A stretch of 64,000 nucleotides of DNA from Micromonospora echinofusca (GCF_900091445.1 NZ_LT607733.1:3674501-3738500), one strand, 5' to 3'; shown: positions 27,201 to 63,400, counted from the first letter of the stretch. Numbers and translations: made by a program. Notes: generated by a model not told the origin, from the letters alone.

Positions 27201-29432
27201 GCCGGTCCAGAGTTCGGCCAGCGCGTCGATGGCCGCGCCGTCGCCGGAGACGACGACGGCACCGGGGCCGTTGACGGCGGCGACGGCGACCCGGTCGGTC
27301 ACGTCGGCGATCGACTCGGCGACCCGGGCCTCGTCGGCGGCGACGGCGAGCATCGCGCCGCCAGCGGGCAGGGCCTGCATGAGCCGGCCCCGGGCGGCGA
27401 CGAGGGCGCACGCGTCGTCGAGGCTGAGCACGCCGGCCACGTGGGCGGCGGTCAGCTCGCCGACGGAGTGCCCGGCGACCAGGTCGGGGGCCAGCCCCCA
27501 GGAGCCGAGCAGCCGGTGCAGCGCCACCTCGACGGCGAACAGCGCGGCCTGGGTGTAGACGGTCTGGTCGAGCAGCGCGGCATCGTCGGTGCCGGGCTCG
27601 GCGTGCAGCAGCGGCTTCAGCGGCCGGGGCAGCCGGTGGTCGAGGTGGGCGCACACCTCGTCGAGCGCCTCGGCGAAGACCGGGTACGTCCCGTACAGCT
27701 CCCGGCCGGCGCCGGCACGCTGGGCGCCCTGGCCGGAGAAGAGGAACGCGACCCCGCCGCGCTCGGCGGCGGCACCGGTGACCAGGCCGGGGGCGGGCCG
27801 GTCGTCGGCGAGGGCGTGCAGGGCGGCGAGCAGGCCGTCGCGGTCGTCGGCGAGCACGACCGCCCGGTGTTCCAGGGGCGAGCGGGAGACCACCGAGGTC
27901 CAGGCCACGTCGCCCGGCCGCACGTCCGCGTCGTCGGCGACGTACCGCGACCAGCGCTCAGCCTGGTGACGCAGCGCGGCGCGGGTACGCCCGGTGAGCA
28001 GCACCGGGGCGGGCGCGGGTGCCTCGGGCCGGTCGGCCTCGGCGCGGGCCGGCTCGGGCTGTTCGAGGATGAGGTGGGTGTTGGTGCCGCTCATCCCGAA
28101 CGAGGACACGGCGGCGCGGCGCGGCCGGTCCACGGCGGGCCACGGCGTGGCCTCGGTGACCAGGGTGACCGCTCCGGCGGCCCAGTCGACGTGGGGGGTG
28201 GGCTCGTCGACGTGCAGGGTGGCCGGCACGGTGCCGTGCCGCATCGCCTCCACCATCTTGATCACCCCGGCGATGCCGGCGGCGGCCTGGGTGTGCCCGA
28301 TGTTGGACTTGATCGAGCCGAGCAGCAGCGGCGCGGCGTCGCCGCGCTCCCGGCCGTACGTGGCGAGCAGGGCCTGGGCCTCGATCGGGTCGCCGAGGGT
28401 GGTGCCGGTGCCGTGCGCCTCGACCACGTCGACCAGGTCGGGGGTGAGCTTCGCGCCGGCCAGGGCCTGCCGGATGACGCGCTGCTGGGACGGGCCGTTG
28501 GGGGCGGTGAGGCCGTTGGACGCGCCGTCGGAGTTGACCGCCGAGCTGCGGATGATGCCGAGCACGGGGTGGCCGTTGCGGCGGGCGTCGCTGAGCCGTT
28601 CCAGCAGCAGCATGCCGACGCCCTCGGACCAGCCGGTGCCGTCGGCGGACGCGGCGAACGACTTGCACCGGCCGTCGGCGGCGAGGCCACGCTGCCGGGA
28701 GAACTCGACGAACGGGCCGGGGGTGGCCAGCACGGTCGCCCCGCCGGCCAGGGCGAGGCCGCACTCCCGTTGGCGCAGCGCCTGGCAGGCGAGGTGGATG
28801 GCGACCGACGCCGACGAGCAGGCGGTGTCCACGGTGACCGACGGGCCCTCCAGCCCGAACGTGTACGCCAGCCGACCGGAGACGACGCTGGCGGCGGTGC
28901 CGGTCAGCACGTACCCCTCGACGCCGGGTGCCCGGTGCAGCACGGCGGCGTAGTCCTGCCCGGAGGTGCCGACGAAGACGCCGGAGCGACTGCCGCGCAG
29001 CGACAGCGGGGCGATGCCGGCCCGCTCGAACAGCTCCCAGGTGACCTCCAGCAGCAGCCGCTGCTGGGGATCCATGGCGACCGCCTCGCGCGGCGAGATG
29101 CCGAACAGCGCGGCGTCGAAGCGCCCCGCGTCGTGCAGGAACCCGCCGGAGGTGGTGTACGAGGTGCCGGCGTTGTCCGGGTCGGCGTGGTAGAGCCGCT
29201 CCAGGTCCCAGCCCCGGTCGGTGGGGAAGTCGCCGATGGCGTCCCCGCCGGACGAGACGAACTCCCACAGCGCCTCGGGCGAGTTGATGCCGCCCGGGTA
29301 GCGGCAGCTCATCGCCACGATCGCCACCGGCTCGGACTCCTCGGCGGTGACCTCGCGCAGCCGTTGGCGGGTCTGCTGAAGTTCGGCGACGACCCGCGTC
29401 AGGTATTCGCGCAGCCGCTCTTCATCCGCCAT
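18243..29432 (-). CDS. Type I modular polyketide synthase, gene C (two modules, one fully reducing)
   Basis: 3729-residue multienzyme that carries out two chain extensions. Seen: N-terminal docking coiled coil beginning [20 protein letters not shown], module C1 (KS-AT-KR-ACP, from about residue 34), module C2 (KS from about 1577, DH 2481, ER 2961, KR 3294, ACP 3548-3644) and a C-terminal docking segment ending [11 protein letters not shown]2 holds the only enoylreductase in the window. The open frame continues upstream into gene D, but that stretch encodes no PKS motif; the ATG at 29432 begins the conserved docking sequence. Its ribosome site is weak (only GAGA close by), so translation may depend on coupling to gene D, whose stop is 41 bp upstream. 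Gene B follows after 46 bp. Confidence 0.97.
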   Translation of the reverse strand: MADEERLREYLTRVVAELQQTRQRLREVTAEESEPVAIVAMSCRYPGGINSPEALWEFVSSGGDAIGDFPTDRGWDLERLYHADPDNAGTSYTTSGGFLHDAGRFDAALFGISPREAVAMDPQQRLLLEVTWELFERAGIAPLSLRGSRSGVFVGTSGQDYAAVLHRAPGVEGYVLTGTAASVVSGRLAYTFGLEGPSVTVDTACSSASVAIHLACQALRQRECGLALAGGATVLATPGPFVEFSRQRGLAADGRCKSFAASADGTGWSEGVGMLLLERLSDARRNGHPVLGIIRSSAVNSDGASNGLTAPNGPSQQRVIRQALAGAKLTPDLVDVVEAHGTGTTLGDPIEAQALLATYGRERGDAAPLLLGSIKSNIGHTQAAAGIAGVIKMVEAMRHGTVPATLHVDEPTPHVDWAAGAVTLVTEATPWPAVDRPRRAAVSSFGMSGTNTHLILEQPEPARAEADRPEAPAPAPVLLTGRTRAALRHQAERWSRYVADDADVRPGDVAWTSVVSRSPLEHRAVVLADDRDGLLAALHALADDRPAPGLVTGAAAERGGVAFLFSGQGAQRAGAGRELYGTYPVFAEALDEVCAHLDHRLPRPLKPLLHAEPGTDDAALLDQTVYTQAALFAVEVALHRLLGSWGLAPDLVAGHSVGELTAAHVAGVLSLDDACALVAARGRLMQALPAGGAMLAVAADEARVAESIADVTDRVAVAAVNGPGAVVVSGDGAAIDALAELWTGRGVKVRRLRVSHAFHSPLMEPMLAEFAAVAAGLDLRAPTLPVVSNLTGELADPAQLTDPGYWVRHVREAVRFADGVRTLRANGVGTFVEVGPDAVLTASIQETLAEAEAADAVPAVVVPVLRRDRPDRRALLAALAQLHVAGTPPRWADVLADRPGRLVGLPTYPFERQQYWVPAEAPADEAATGGAGALDRRFWAAVERADLDALRDTLAVTDSAAAESLRTLLPVLADWRRQRQEHSVLDGWRYRTDWQVTPEPAPARLTGTWLLALPAGGADDPAARTVRAALTGAGADVQPLTVEPDADRAGLAAALAGTDPAGVVSLLAGEPPAADGTGLPGLTATLTLVQALGDAGLAAPLWLVTRGAVAAASYDRLADPAQAAIWGLGRVVGVEAPHRWGGLVDLPPEPDDRAAARLAAILTGSTGEDQLAVRGPGVFARRLVRAALGDRPPARRFTPTGTALITGGTGGLGARAARWLAAAGAEHVVLVSRRGPAAPGAAELETELTGLGARVTVAACDIADRAALADLLDRVESAGPPVRTVVHTAGIAQATPLAEVTPAELAEVTVGKTAGATHLADLLADRELDAFVVYSSIAATWGSGGQAGYAAGNAYLDALVQRRRADGRAGTAIAWGPWADGGMHAADAERNLRRRGLPAMDPAVAMGALQQALDHDDVTVTVVDVDWSRFAPAYASARRRPLLEGVPEARAALDGGAAVDDGDEGPAATLRRRLAALTPARREESVADLVRELAADVLGHDGGTAAVPAGTAFRDLGFDSLTAVELRNRLAAATGQALPTTLVFDHPTPVVLARFLLAGLFGTDAGPAPDAAPASVDDDEPVAIVAMACRYPGGVDDPEQLWRLVADGVDAIGDFPTDRGWDLDRLYDPDPANPGTTYTDKGGFLHGAGEFDPGFFGISPREAAAMDPQQRLLLEVSWEAVERAGVEPGVLRGSRTGVFVGTNGQDYGALLMAAGEQAEGFGATGNAASVVSGRVAYALGLEGPAVSVDTACSSSLVALHLAVQSLRRGECDLALAGGVTVMATPGTFFEFSRQRGLAADGRCKAFAAAADGTGWGEGVGVLLVERLSDARRNGHEVLAIVRGSAVNQDGASNGLTAPNGPSQQRVIRQALASARLTAADVDVVEAHGTGTTLGDPIEAQALLATYGQGREADEPLLLGSIKSNIGHTQAASGVAGVIKMVLAMRHGVVPATLHVDEPSPHIDWTSGAVELATQSRPWSEVQRPRRAAVSSFGMSGTNAHVIIEQADEPSEVAAPAEHGPGLVAADVVVWPVSARSKRALAGQAARLAEYVREHGGLAPAAVGWSLAATRSTFDQRAAVVGSSTEELLGGLDALASGSPAGNVVAATALSHGAGAVFVFPGQGAQSARMAAGLVGRTPVFDARLAECQRALAPFLDVDLVAVLTGEDESWLARVEVVQPVLWAVGMALAAVWQHAGVVPAAVVGHSQGEIGAACVAGILSLEDAAKAVALRSRALTVLRGTGTMASVDLSAEAVAERLGEFPGVGVAAVNGPSTVVVSGPPQPVADLVEACQAEGVRARLIPVDYASHSAAVQEVAEQLRADLADVSPQAGHTRLVSTLTGDWVDPASMTADYWYDNLRQTVQFEAAVRVAVEAGHTTFVEISPHPVLTMPVTAILDDAGASGHTLGSLRRGDDDATRLLTNLATAHAIGLPVDLTAVLARTDTVALPTYAFERGRFWLDAPAHRVRDVGSAGLQDTDHPLLSAAVPVADDRTVVLTGRLSVRTHPWLADHAVGGAVIVPGTGVVDMVVRAGDEVDAGQVGDLTLINPLVLPPAGAVQVQVRVGPPGDTGERSVTVHSRPEENPDAEWTRHAEGLLLAHLPAPAAVPGQWPPADAVEVDADLDAWYAQMAEGGLGYGPAFRGLRRVWRGDGEVYAEVALPEEASADASRFGLHPALFDAALQASGVTALLGDPADTSGAGWMPFAFRSVALHAHGATRLRARLRPLGPDTVAVTLADTAGQPVATVESLTFRPVAAGRADEAAALRRTSVFHLDWTPLPGTDAAAGEATRWALLGDDTLGLAGALTAAGHPVRAHADLAALVAEVGESGDVPDVVLDLRSGAESDPQRAGAAAHDAARDALALVQQWLGEPRLERSRLVLHTRGAVGAAPGEAPRDLARASLWGLVRSAQSEHPGRFTLLDTDDAAASLAAVPAAVASGEPQLALRDGVPLVPRLARARDAGVLPLPADEVPWRLDVTEKGTLENLALLPAPRTTGELPAGHVLVGMRASGLNFRDVVLALGMVPDQEVLGNEGAGVVLGVGPGVTDLAPGDRVMGIFSGSFSSAAVTDRRLVTRIPDGWSYTDAAAVPVVFLTAWYGLVELARLRAGESVLVHAAAGGVGMAAVQIARHLGAEVYGTASPGKWPALRATGFDDAHLASSRSLDFAGEFAHRTGGRGVDVVLNALSGEYVDASLRLLADGGRFVEMGKTDKRDPQRVAADHPGVSYQVFDLIEAGPEKIGAMLGELMALFAGGALRPLPRRTWDVRRAPEAFRFLSQARHVGKLALSVPQAPRLDGTVLVSGATGTLGALLCRHLVTAHGARQLLLVSRRGPDAEGADDLLADLKALGADVSIVAADLADPDAAADVLSMVDRRHPLRAVVHAAGVLDDATVESLTPDRLAAVLRPKVDVAWNLHRATLGHDLSAFVLFSAAAGVFGGPGQGNYAAGNAFLDALAEHRRALGLPAVALAWGRWAQASGMTGHLDSADIRRLDRGGMAALSDDEGLALFDAVWRSERATLMPAKIVTGVAAPGSPVHPLLTNLVRAAGRRAAAGEAADGQAYAETLRALPDDKRVRALRDLVLSHVAVVLGHGDPAGIEPTRAFRELGFDSLTAVELRNRLGAATGLRLPATLVFDNPTPEALATHLAGQFAPVTPAGETSTAGRELDRLEAALVGLDPTDDEFRRITDRLHGLLDRLTERQTDADGDDDLESATAENIFDLIDRELETS
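18490..24705 (-). other. Module C2: KS-AT(methylmalonyl)-DH-ER-KR-ACP
   Basis: KS 24700-23420. AT 23090-22080 with GHSQGE and YASH (methylmalonyl). DH 21990-21170 with [10 protein letters not shown] and [10 protein letters not shown], both catalytic residues present. ER 20550-19570 with the NADPH motif [13 protein letters not shown]; the position known to correlate with methyl stereochemistry in PKS ERs reads Val (ALGMVP) rather than Tyr, which by that published rule predicts a 2R methyl. KR 19550-18880 with LDD and [12 protein letters not shown] 18790-18500. Expected outcome: a fully reduced, methyl-branched unit. Confidence 0.9.
22140..24460. repeat. KS-AT tract nearly identical to 6345-8670 (copy in C2)
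   Basis: Partner of the B3 tract. Both encode the same methylmalonyl AT and use TTG, GGT and TGT codons that are scarce in the surrounding modules. Confidence 0.85.
24780..29340 (-). other. Module C1: KS-AT(malonyl)-KR(A-type)-ACP
   Basis: KS 29335-28060; the active-site stretch reads CSSASVA rather than CSSSLVA, with the Cys unchanged. AT 27755-26700, GHSVG and HAFH, malonyl. KR 25830-25110: no LDD, Trp eight residues before the catalytic Tyr ([15 protein letters not shown]), Gln rather than His three before it; A1-type, predicting an L-hydroxyl. ACP 25020-24780 with GFDSL. Confidence 0.88.
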
Positions 29433-29473
29433 GACATCTCGCTTTCTCGTGACACCACAGGTCCTCGGGCGGC

Positions 29474-44032
<14,559 letters not shown>

Positions 44033-44039
44033 CGGGCCA

Positions 44040-44043
44040 CTCC
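44040..44043 (-). promoter_or_regulatory. Ribosome binding site of gene D
   Basis: GGAG on the minus strand, 7 nt before the ATG at 44032. It supports that start over the 70-codon upstream extension of the frame. Confidence 0.7.
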
Positions 44044-44075
44044 GTATCGGGGTTCGAGGTGTGCGACATGCCGGA

Positions 44076-54140
<10,065 letters not shown>

Positions 54141-54146
54141 TGACGC

Positions 54147-54155
54147 CACCTCTTC
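54147..54155 (-). promoter_or_regulatory. Ribosome binding site of gene E
   Basis: AAGAGGTGG on the minus strand, 6 nt before the ATG at 54140. It places the start at MATEDT rather than at the upstream in-frame ATG at 54248. Confidence 0.75.
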
Positions 54156-54278
54156 GGGTCGGAAAGAAACAGCGACCCAATACCGTCCACAGACGCCACA
54201 AGCCGCGAAGATCCAAACCCATTCAGCCGACCACGAATTGCCAGACAAATAGCGTTTAAGTCCCCACCAGGTCTTACG

Positions 54279-54308
54279 CGCCGGACGAAAGGTAATTGTC
54301 GCCGGACG
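54279..54308 (-). repeat. CGTCCGGCG direct repeat pair in promoter region
   Basis: The 9-mer CGTCCGGCG occurs on the minus strand at 54308-54300 and 54287-54279, exactly 21 bp (two helical turns) apart, flanking the candidate -10. It may be an operator or chance. Confidence 0.4.
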
Positions 54309-54318
54309 GCGGTCACAA
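54289..54318 (-). promoter_or_regulatory. Candidate promoter for the gene E-to-A unit
   Basis: Minus strand: TTGTGA (54318-54313), an 18-bp spacer, then TACCTT (54294-54289), which fits the TAnnnT of actinobacterial -10 boxes. It lies about 150 bp before the gene E start, in the least GC-rich part of the window. A second candidate -10 (TATTTG, near 54250) is also possible. No transcript data are available. Confidence 0.4.
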
Positions 54319-54347
54319 CCCCTAGCGTGCCCCTACGGGTGCCCCTA
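54319..54347 (-). promoter_or_regulatory. Three phased TAGGGG direct repeats upstream of the candidate promoter
   Basis: On the minus strand TAGGGGC, TAGGGGC and TAGGGGT start 12 and 11 bp apart (54347, 54335, 54324), one helical turn each, ending directly next to the candidate -35. Tandem heptamers at about 11-bp pitch are the known layout of SARP-activator sites. Part of the same stretch, CTAGGGGCACCCGTAG, also loosely resembles the palindromic PAS-LuxR operator (consensus CTVGGGAWWTCCCBAG) with four mismatches. Which, if either, applies cannot be told from sequence. Confidence 0.45.
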
Positions 54348-54413
54348 GGCGGCGGGGGCGCAGGCTGCGCCGACCCGCCCTGCGAGCGGTCCGGCGCGGC
54401 ACCCTCGCGGGGT

Positions 54414-54447
54414 GTGGCCGGGCGGGTGTCCAGGCCCGCCCGGCCAC
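54414..54447 (-). terminator. Hairpin terminator of gene F
   Basis: Perfect 13-bp inverted repeat (GTGGCCGGGCGGG and its complement) around an 8-nt loop, 41 nt past the gene F stop. No T-tract follows, which is usual for actinomycete terminators. It suggests gene F ends its own transcript and gene E starts another. Confidence 0.7.
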
Positions 54448-54487
54448 CGGTGTCACAACCGTCGACAACGGCCGTACGACACCATTT

Positions 54488-57400
54488 CTAGATGCCCGGC
54501 AAATTGCCGCCGGGGCCACCCAGCTCGCGGTGGATGAAATCGAAGATCTCGGCGTCGGTGGCGTCGTCGAGGGTGTGCGAGGCCGGTTTCTCCTCGACGG
54601 GACCACGCTCGTCGCCCCACCGGGCCACGAACGCCTGGAGCTGCACCAGCAGCTTCTGGCGGGTCAGCCGGTCCGGCGCGTCGGCCGCGAAGACGCCGTC
54701 GAGCCGCTCCAGCTCGGCGAGCAGCGGGGCCGCCGCGGCGGCGCCGTCCTCGGCGAGCCGGTCGCGCAGGTGCCGGGCGAGCGCCGCCGGCGTCGGGTAG
54801 TCGAACACCACGGCGGCGGGCAGCTGGACGCCGGTGGCGGCGCGGAGCCGGTTGCGCAGCTCCACGGCCGTCATCGAGTCGAAGCCGACCTCGCGGAACG
54901 CCCGGTCGGGCTCCAGCCCCGCACCCCCGGTGTGGCCGAGTACGGCCGCCGCGAGGCCACCCACCAGGTCGACGAGGACGCCCTCCCGTTCGCCGGGGCT
55001 CAGCGGGCGCAGCCGCTCCCGCAGCGCGGCGGCCGCCTCGTCGTCCGCCGGCCGGTGGTCGTCGTCGGCGGGCATCGCCGCGCCCGCCTCGGGGACCCCG
55101 GTCAGCAGCGGGCACGGCCGCATCGACGCGAACGTCGGCACGAACCGGTCCCAGCGCACGTCGGCGACCACCAGTGCCGCCTCGCCCCGCAGCGCCTGCC
55201 CGAACGCCTCGACGGCCAGCTCCGGGGGCAGACCCGGCAGGCCCCGCCGGCGCAGCTGCGCCAGCTCGGCCGACTCGGGATCGTCGTGCCACGGGCCCCA
55301 CGCCACGGCGGTGGCCGCCAGTCCGCCGTGCCGCCGGTTCGCCGCGAGCGCGTGCAGCAGCGCGTCACCGGCGGACTGGCCGGCCCGGCCGCCCGCGCCC
55401 CACACCCCCGTCGTGGAGGTGCACAGCACGAACGCGTCGAGCGGCCGGTGGGCCAGCTCGTCGGCGTACCTGGGGACGTCGCCGACGGTGGCGGCGAGGT
55501 CGGCGGCCAGGCCGGCGAGGGTCAGCTCGCCCAGCGGCACCGAGCCGGTCTCCGCCGGTACGTGCACGAGCGCGGTCACCGGCCGGCTCTCGGCGGCGAG
55601 CTGCTCCATCAGGTCGCCGAGCTTGCCCGTGGCCGGCTCGGTCAGCGGGAGCACCTCGGCGCCGTGGCGGCCCAGCCAGTCGGTGGTGTGCCGGGCGAGC
55701 GCCCCGGTCCCGCCGGTGAGCAGGACGGTGCCGTTCGGCTGGTAGCCGTCGCCCGTCGCCGGCCGCCCGGTGTCGCGGACCAGCCGCCGGGCGTGTACGC
55801 CGGCCTGCCGGACGGCAAGCTGGTCCTCCCCGTCGACGTTGACCAGCGCCGAGACCAGGGCCGCGTACGCCGCCTCGTCGTGGCCGGCCGGCAGGTCGAC
55901 GACTCCGCCGACGTGCCGGGGGTGCTCCAGGGCGGCGACGAGCCCGAGGCCCCACGTGGTGGCCTGCGTCGGGTGCACGACCGGTTCGTCGTCCACGGCG
56001 ACGGCGCCGGTGGTCGCCAGCCACAGCGGCACGGCCGGGCCGGAGCGACCGGTGTGCGCCTGCACGAGCAGCAGGTTCGCCGCCAGGCCGGTCGGCAGCG
56101 CGGTCTGCTCCGGGTGCGGCGCCTCGTCCAGCGCCAGCAGGGACAGCAGCGCCGTCGGCTGGTACGCGGCGGCGAGCCGGTCGAGGTCGGCGGCCAGGCC
56201 GTCGCGGGTGGCGGTGGCCGGGTCGACGGTCAGCAGGTGCACCGTCGCGGCGCCGGCCGTGAGGGCGGCGAGCACCCGGTCGGTGACCTGGTGCGGCGGG
56301 GCCACCACCAGCCACGTGCCGGGGTCGGCGCCGGTCAGCGCCCGGCGTTCCCAGGTGATCCGGTACCGCCAGCCGGCCAGGGTGCCGTCGAGGCGCTGGC
56401 GGCGCCGCCACGACTCCAGTTCCGGCAGCAGCTCGCGCAGCGGCTGGTCCGGGTCGAGGCCGAGGCGGCCCAGGTCGCCGTCGGTGACGGCCCGCCAGAA
56501 CGCGTCGTCGACCGGGTCGGCGGTCGGCGCCGCGTCGAGGGTCGGCCAGTAGCGCTGCGGCCGGAACGCGTACGTCGGCAGCTCGGGCAGCCGGCGGGGG
56601 TCCGGACGGGGGCCGGCCAGCACGGCGAGCACCGCCGACCAGTCGACGTCGCGTCCGGTGCCGTGCACGACGGCCAGCGCGGAGAGCAGGGCGGTCGGCT
56701 CGTCGGCGCCGGCGCGCAGCGCCGCCACGGCCGTGCCGCCGTCGTCGTCGGGCAGCAGTCCGGCGGTCATGGCGGTCAGCACCGCCTGCGGGCCGAGTTC
56801 CAGGAAGGTGTCCACGCCCGCGTCGCGCAGCGCGGCGATTCCGTCGGCGTACCGGACGGCCTCCCGCACGTGGCGCACCCAGTAGTCGGGCGTCCGGATC
56901 TCGGCGGGCTCGGCGAGCCGCCCGGTCAGGTTCGACACGATCGGCAGCAGCGGCGCGGCGAACGTCAGCCCGTCGAGGACGGTCCGGAACTCGGCCAGCA
57001 TCGGCTCCATCAGCGGGCTGTGGAACGCGTGGCTGACCCGCAGTCGCCGGGTGCGTACGCCGCGCTCCTGCCAGAGCCGCTCCAACCCGTCGAGGGCGTC
57101 GACGGCGCCGGCGAGCACCACGGCGGTGGGGCCGTTGACGGCGGCGACGCCGACCCGGTCGGTCAGCCCGGCGAGGGACTCGGCCACCGCCGCCTCGTCG
57201 GCGGCCACGGCGAGCATCCCTCCCCCGGCGGGCAGGGCCTGCATGAGCCGGCCCCGGGCGGCCACCAGCGTGGCGGCGTCCGCGAGGGACAACACCCCGG
57301 CGACGTGCGCGGCGGTGATCTCGCCGATCGAGTGCCCGGCGACGTGCCCGGGCACCACGCCGAACGACTCGACCAGCCGGAACAGGGCCACCTCCAGCGC

Positions 57401-60400
57401 GAACAGCCCCGCCTGGGTGAACACCGTCTCGTCGAGCAGCGTCGCCTCGGCGCTGCCGTCGGCCGCGAACAGCACCGGCTTCAGCGGCTGCGGCAGCTGG
57501 TGGTCCAGCGCCGCGCAGACCTCGTCGAGGGCCGCCGCGAACACGGGGAACGTGTCGTACAGCTGCCGGCCGGCGCCGGGGCGCTGGGCGCCCTGGCCGG
57601 AGAAGAGGACCGCGAGGCCGCCTCCGTGCCGTCGGGCGGTGACCAGCGCTGGGTGGTCCTCCCCGCCGGCCAGGGCCCGCAGGGCGGCCAGCCGGGTCGC
57701 CCGGTCGGCGGCGACCACGGTGGCCCGCCGGCCGAGGTGGGCCCGGCCGTCGGCGAGCGTCCAGGCGACCAGGTCGGCGGGGTCGTCACCGGTCGCGAGC
57801 CGGTCGGCCAGCCGGCCGGCCTGCGCGCGCAGCGCGGGCAGGTCGGCGGCGGAGACCGGCCACGGCAGGGCCACGGCGCGCTGGTCGCGTGGCGCTTCGC
57901 CGTGCCCGACGGTCGCTTCGGGCCCTTCCCCGTCGGCGGCGACCGGTGCCGGCTGCGGGGCCTCTTCGATGATCACGTGGGCGTTGGTGCCGCTGATCCC
58001 GAACGAGGAGACACCGGCCCGGCGCGGCCCGTCCGTGGTGGTCCACGGTCGTGCCTCGGTGAGCAGCGCCAGCGTGCCGGACGTCCAGTCGACGTGCGGG
58101 GTCGGCGCGTCCACGTGCAGGGTCGCGGGCAGCACCCCGTGTTGCAGGGCCAGCACCATCTTCATCAGGCTCGCCGCGCCCGCCGCCGCCTGGGTGTGGC
58201 CGATGTTCGACTTGACCGACCCGAGCCACAGCGGCCGGTCGGCGGGGCGCTCCCTGCCGTACGTGGCCAGCAGCGCCTGCGCCTCGATCGGGTCGCCGAG
58301 GGTGGTGCCGGTGCCGTGCGCCTCGACGACGTCCACGTCACCGGGGGTGAGGCCGGCGTTGTCCAGCGCCTGCCGGATGACCCGCTGCTGCGCGGGCCCG
58401 TTCGGCGCGGTGAGGCCGTTGCTCGCGCCGTCCTGGTTGACGGCGCTGCCCCGTACGACGGCGAGGATCCGGTTGCCGTCGCGCTGGGCGTCGGAGAGCC
58501 GCTGGAGCAGCAGGACGCCGACGCCCTCGCCCCAGCCGGTGCCGTCGGCGGCCTCGGCGAACGCCTTGACCCGCCCGTCGGCGGCGAGGCCGCGCTGCCG
58601 GGAGAACTCCAGGAACGCGCCCGGGGTCGACATCACCGTGACGCCGCCGGCCAGTGCGAGGTCGCACTCGCCGCTGCGCAGCGCCTGTGCGGCCAGGTGC
58701 AGCGCGACCAACGACGACGAGCAGGCCGTGTCGACGGTGACCGCGGGGCCGTGCAGCCCGAACGAGTACGCCAGGCGGCCGGAGACCACCGACGCCCCGT
58801 TGCCGGTCGCCTGGTAGCCCTCCACCTGGGACCGGGCGCCCAGCAGCAGCGTGGCGTAGTCCTGCCCGTTGGTGCCCATGAAGACGCCGGTGGCGGAGCC
58901 GCGTACCCGGTGCGGGTCGATGCCGGCTCGTTCGAAGACCTCCCAGGTGGTGTGCAGCAGCAGCCGCTGCTGCGGATCCATGGCGAGGGCCTCGCGCGGG
59001 TTGATGCCGAAGAACGCGGCGTCGAAGCCGGCCACGTCGTGCAGGAAGCCGCCGCTGCGGGTGTAGCTGGTGCCGACCCGCTCCGGGTCGCTGTCGAACA
59101 GTGCGTCCAGGTCCCAGCCCCGGTCGGTGGGCATCGGCGTCACGGCGTCCACGCCGTCGGCCAGCAGCCGCCACAGTTCCTGCGGCGAGGACACCCCGCC
59201 GGGGAAGCGGCAGGCCATGGAGACGATCGCGATCGGCTCGTCCGCCGGCGGCCGGGCCGAGGTCGTGCCGCCGGTGACCGGTCCGCCGTCCGCGCCGATG
59301 ACGATTTCGGTACGCAGGAAGCGGGCCAGTTCCGCCGCCGACGGGTGGTCGAAGACCACCGTCGACGGCAGGGTCAGGCCGGTGACCCGGCCCAGCCGGT
59401 CGCGCAGCTGCACGGCGGCGAGGGAGTCGAAGCCCAGCTCCCGGAACGCCCGGCCGGCCGGCACCTGGTCGGTGGTGGGGTGGCCGAGGACGGCCGCCGC
59501 CTCCGCGCGGACGAGGTCGACCAGCAGCGCCTCCTGGCCGGTCGCCGGCAGCGTGGCGAGCCTGGCCCGCAGCCCGTCGGTGGCGGCGGCGCTCTCCGGC
59601 CGCTCCGGCTCCTCGGCGACGGCGGGGGCGACCCGGTCGAAGAGGTGGCTCGGCCGCGCGGCGGTGAACGCCGTGACGAACCGGGACCAGTCGACGTCCA
59701 CGATCACCGGCGCCGCCTCGGGGGCGTTCACCCAGCGGCCGAGCGCCGCGACGGCGGCGTCGGGCGCGAGCGGGCTGAACCCGCGGCGGCGCAGGCCGTC
59801 GGCCGTCTCGCCGGAGGCCATGCCGTCCTCCGCCCACGGGCCGTAGGCCAGGGCGGTGGCGGGCAGGCCGGCCGCCCGGCGGGCGGCGACGAGCGCGTCG
59901 AGCAGGGCGTTGCCGGCCGCGTAGCCGGCCTGCCCGCCGCCGCCCCAGACGCCGGCGACGGAGGAGAAGACCACGAACGCGTCGAGGTCCCGGCCCCGGC
60001 AGGCGGCGTCGAGGTGCACGGCGCCGAGCACCTTGCCGGCCAGGGTCTCCGACAGCTCGCCGTCGGTCACCTCGTACGCCGGGGTGGTGCCGCCGGACGC
60101 CCCGGCGGTGTGCACGACGGCGGTCAGCTCCGGCAGGTCCGCCACGAGGGCATCGATCGCGGCCCGGTCGGTGACGTCGCACGCCACCACCCGCACCGCA
60201 CCCAGCTCGGCCACCAGCTCGGCCGCGCCCGGCGCGGCCGGACCCCGCCGCGAGGCGAGCACCACCTCACCGGCCCCGTTGGCCAGCAACCAGCGCGCCA
60301 CGTGCCGACCGAGGGCACCCGTACCGCCGGTCACCAGGACCGTCCCGGCGGGCCGCCAGCCCGCGCCGGCGGGCGGCGCGGCCGGCACCAGCCGCCGGCC

Positions 60401-63400
60401 GAAGAGGCCGTTGCGGCGGACGGCCACCTGGTCCAGGGTGCCGTCGGCGAGGACGGCGACGAGCCCGGCGCGGGCGCCGCGGTCGGCGCGGTCGGGCAGG
60501 TCGATCAGGCCGCCCCAGCGGTCGGGCTGTTCGAGGGCGACGACCCGGCCCAGGCCCCAGGCCAGGGCCGCCCAGACGTCGCCGGCCCGTTCCCCGGCCG
60601 TGACCGGCATCGCGGTCCGGCTGAGCGCCCACACCCGTCCCGGCAGGCCGGTGTCGGTGAGCGCGCGGGTGAGGGTGAGCAGGGCGGCCGCGCCGGCGGG
60701 CACCGCCGGGGTGTCGGCCAGGGGCCGGTCCTGGCGGGGCAGTACGCAGAGCACCCCGGCCCAGCCGTCCCCGCTGATCCGGCCCAGTCGCTCGCTCAGT
60801 TCGGCGCGGGCGAGGGTGGACGACACGGTGAGCGTGTCCACCCGGGCGCCCGCCTGGCTGAGGGTCTTCGCGACGCCCGCGTCGGCGCCGCTGTCGACGG
60901 TGACGACCAGCCACCGCCCGGACAACCGGGTCGCCGGGGCCGGCCGCACCGGCTCCCACCCGACCCGGTACGACCACCCGTCGAGGGCGGTGTCCCGCGA
61001 CCGGTGCTGACGCCAGCGCGCCAGGAGCGGCAGGGCCGGGGCGAGCGCGTCCAGGTCCTCGGTGTCGTCGCCGAGTTCGGCGGCGAGGGCGGCCAGGTCG
61101 CCACGCTCGACGGCGGCCCAGAACTCGGCGTCGCCGCCCTCCGGGGCGGCCTGCTTCGCGGGCGTGCCCTCCGGCCAGTAGCGCTGGTGCTGGAAGGCGT
61201 ACGTGGGCAGGTCGACGCGGCGCGCGCCGGTGTCGGCGAACCACTGCCGCCAGGTCACCGGCACGCCGTGCACGTGCAGCTCCGCGAGGGCGTGCAGCAG
61301 CGCCTGCGTCTCCGGCCGGTCCCGGCGCTGCACGGCCACGGCCAGCACGGCGTCGTCGTCGGGCAGCACGTCGGCGGCCATCGCGGTCAGGACGCTCTGC
61401 GGCCCGATCTCCAGGAACGTGTCCACCCCGGCGGCCTTCAGGGCGGTCACCCCGTCGGCGTACCGGACCGCCTCACGCACGTGCCGCACCCAGTAGTCAG
61501 CCGTGCGGATCTCGTCGGCATCGGCCAGCGCACCCGTCACGTTCGACACCACCGGCAGCAACGGCGCTTCAAAGTTCAGCCCGGACAGGACCGCGCGGAA
61601 CTCGGCCAGCATCGGCTCCATCAACGGGCTGTGGAAGGCGTGGCTGACCGTGAGGCGGCGCGTGCGCACGCCACGGTCGCGCCAGACGCGCTCCACCTCG
61701 TCGAGCGCGTCGACCGCACCCGACACCACCACTGCGGCCGGGCCGTTGACGGCGGCGATGCCGACGCGGTCGGTCAGCCCGGCGAGCGACTCCGCCACCG
61801 CAGTCTCGTCGGCGGCCACCGCCAACATCCCGCCACCGGCCGGCAGGGCCTGCATCAACCGGCCCCGCGCGGCCACGAGCTGACACGCGTCGGCCAGGGA
61901 CAGCACGCCCGCGACATGTGCGGCGGTCACCTCGCCGATCGAGTGACCGGCCAGCATGTCCGGCACGATGCCGAACGACTCCACCAGACGGAACAGCGCC
62001 ACCTCGACCGCGAACAACCCGGCCTGCGTGAACACCGTCTGATCCAGCAACTCCGCCTCGGCACTGCCCGCCTCCGCGAACAGCACCTCCCGCAGCGGAC
62101 GCGGCAGCAGCGGGTCGAGCTGCGCACACACCTCGTCCAGCGCGGCGGCGAACACCGGGAACTCCGCCGACAACTCCCGGCCCATGCCGGCGCGCTGCGC
62201 ACCCTGACCCGAGAACAGCAGCGCGAGCTGGCCGCGTACGGCGGTGGTGCCGGTCACGACGGCCCCGGAGGGCTCGCCCGCATCGAGGGCCCGCAGCGCG
62301 GCGAGCAGGTCGTCCCGGTCGGCCACCACGGCGACGGCGCGCTGCTCCAGCGCGGGTCGGGTGGCGACGGAGGACCAGGCCACGTCCAGCGGACGCGGGG
62401 CCTCCTCGGCGGCGAGCCAGCGCGCCCACCGGCCGGCCTGGCCGGCCAGGGCCGCGTCGGAGCGCGCCGACAGCAGCACCGGCACCAGCGGCGGTACGTC
62501 CCGGGCGACGATCTCGCCCTCGATCGTCTCGGCGGGCGGCTGCTCGATGATCACGTGCGCGTTGGTGCCGGAGATCCCGAACGACGACACCGCCGCCCGA
62601 CGCGGCCGGTCCACCGCCGGCCACGGGGTCGCCTCGGTGGCGAGGGCGACCGCCCCCGCCGACCAGTCGACGTGCGGCGACGGCTCATCCACGTGCAGGG
62701 TCGACGGCACCACACCGTGCCGCATCGCCATGACCATCTTGATCACACCAGCCACACCCGCGGCGGCCTGCGTGTGACCGATGTTCGACTTCACCGACCC
62801 CAACAACAACGGCCGATCCTGCGGACGCTCCTGCCCGTACGTCGCCAGCAGGGCCTGCGCCTCGATCGGATCACCCAGCGTCGTGCCGGTCCCGTGTGCC
62901 TCGACCGCGTCCACGTCGGCGGCGGTGAGACGCGCGTTCGCCAGAGCCTGGCGGATCACCCGCTGCTGCGACGGACCGTTCGGCGCCGTCAGACCGTTCG
63001 ACGCGCCGTCCTGGTTCACCGCCGTGCCGCGCACCACGGCGTAGATCTTGCGGCCCTCGCGCTGGGCGTCGGAGAGGCGCTGCACCAGCAGCACCCCGAC
63101 GCCCTCCGACCAGCCCGTGCCGTCGGCCGAGGCGGCAAACGACTTGCAGCGACCGTCCTGCGACAACCCGCGCTGCCGCGAGAACTCGATGAACGTCCCC
63201 GGCGTCGCCATCACCGTCACACCACCGGCCAACGCCAGATCGCACTCACCCGACCGCAACGCCTGCACCGCCAGGTGCAACGCCACCAGCGACGACGAGC
63301 ACGCCGTGTCGACGGTCACCGCCGGGCCCTCGAGGCCGAACGTGTAGGCGACCCGGCCGGACAGGACGCTGCCGGAGGTCCCGGTGCCGACGTAGCCCTC

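Larger units (their letters stand above)
54141..54487 (-). other. Intergenic region between genes F and E
   Basis: The only gene-free stretch over 300 bp. Its gene-F side holds a GC-rich hairpin (54414-54447). Its middle and gene-E side (about 54160-54300) are clearly less GC-rich than the coding DNA and hold the candidate promoter and repeats listed separately. No conserved small gene is visible. The short open frames here (for example 54107-54316) have no recognisable product. Confidence 0.8.

Noticed and set aside
28790..28850. C1 ketosynthase as altered (CSSASVA)
   Set aside because: The catalytic Cys and both His motifs are unchanged.
54141..54248. 36-codon N-terminal extension of gene E
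   Set aside because: Lies in the less GC-rich promoter region, while a good ribosome site precedes the ATG at 54140.
54400..54414. Second small hairpin (CACCC and GGGTG) beside the gene F terminator
   Set aside because: Only 5 bp of stem and overlapping the better 13-bp hairpin; not separately supported.
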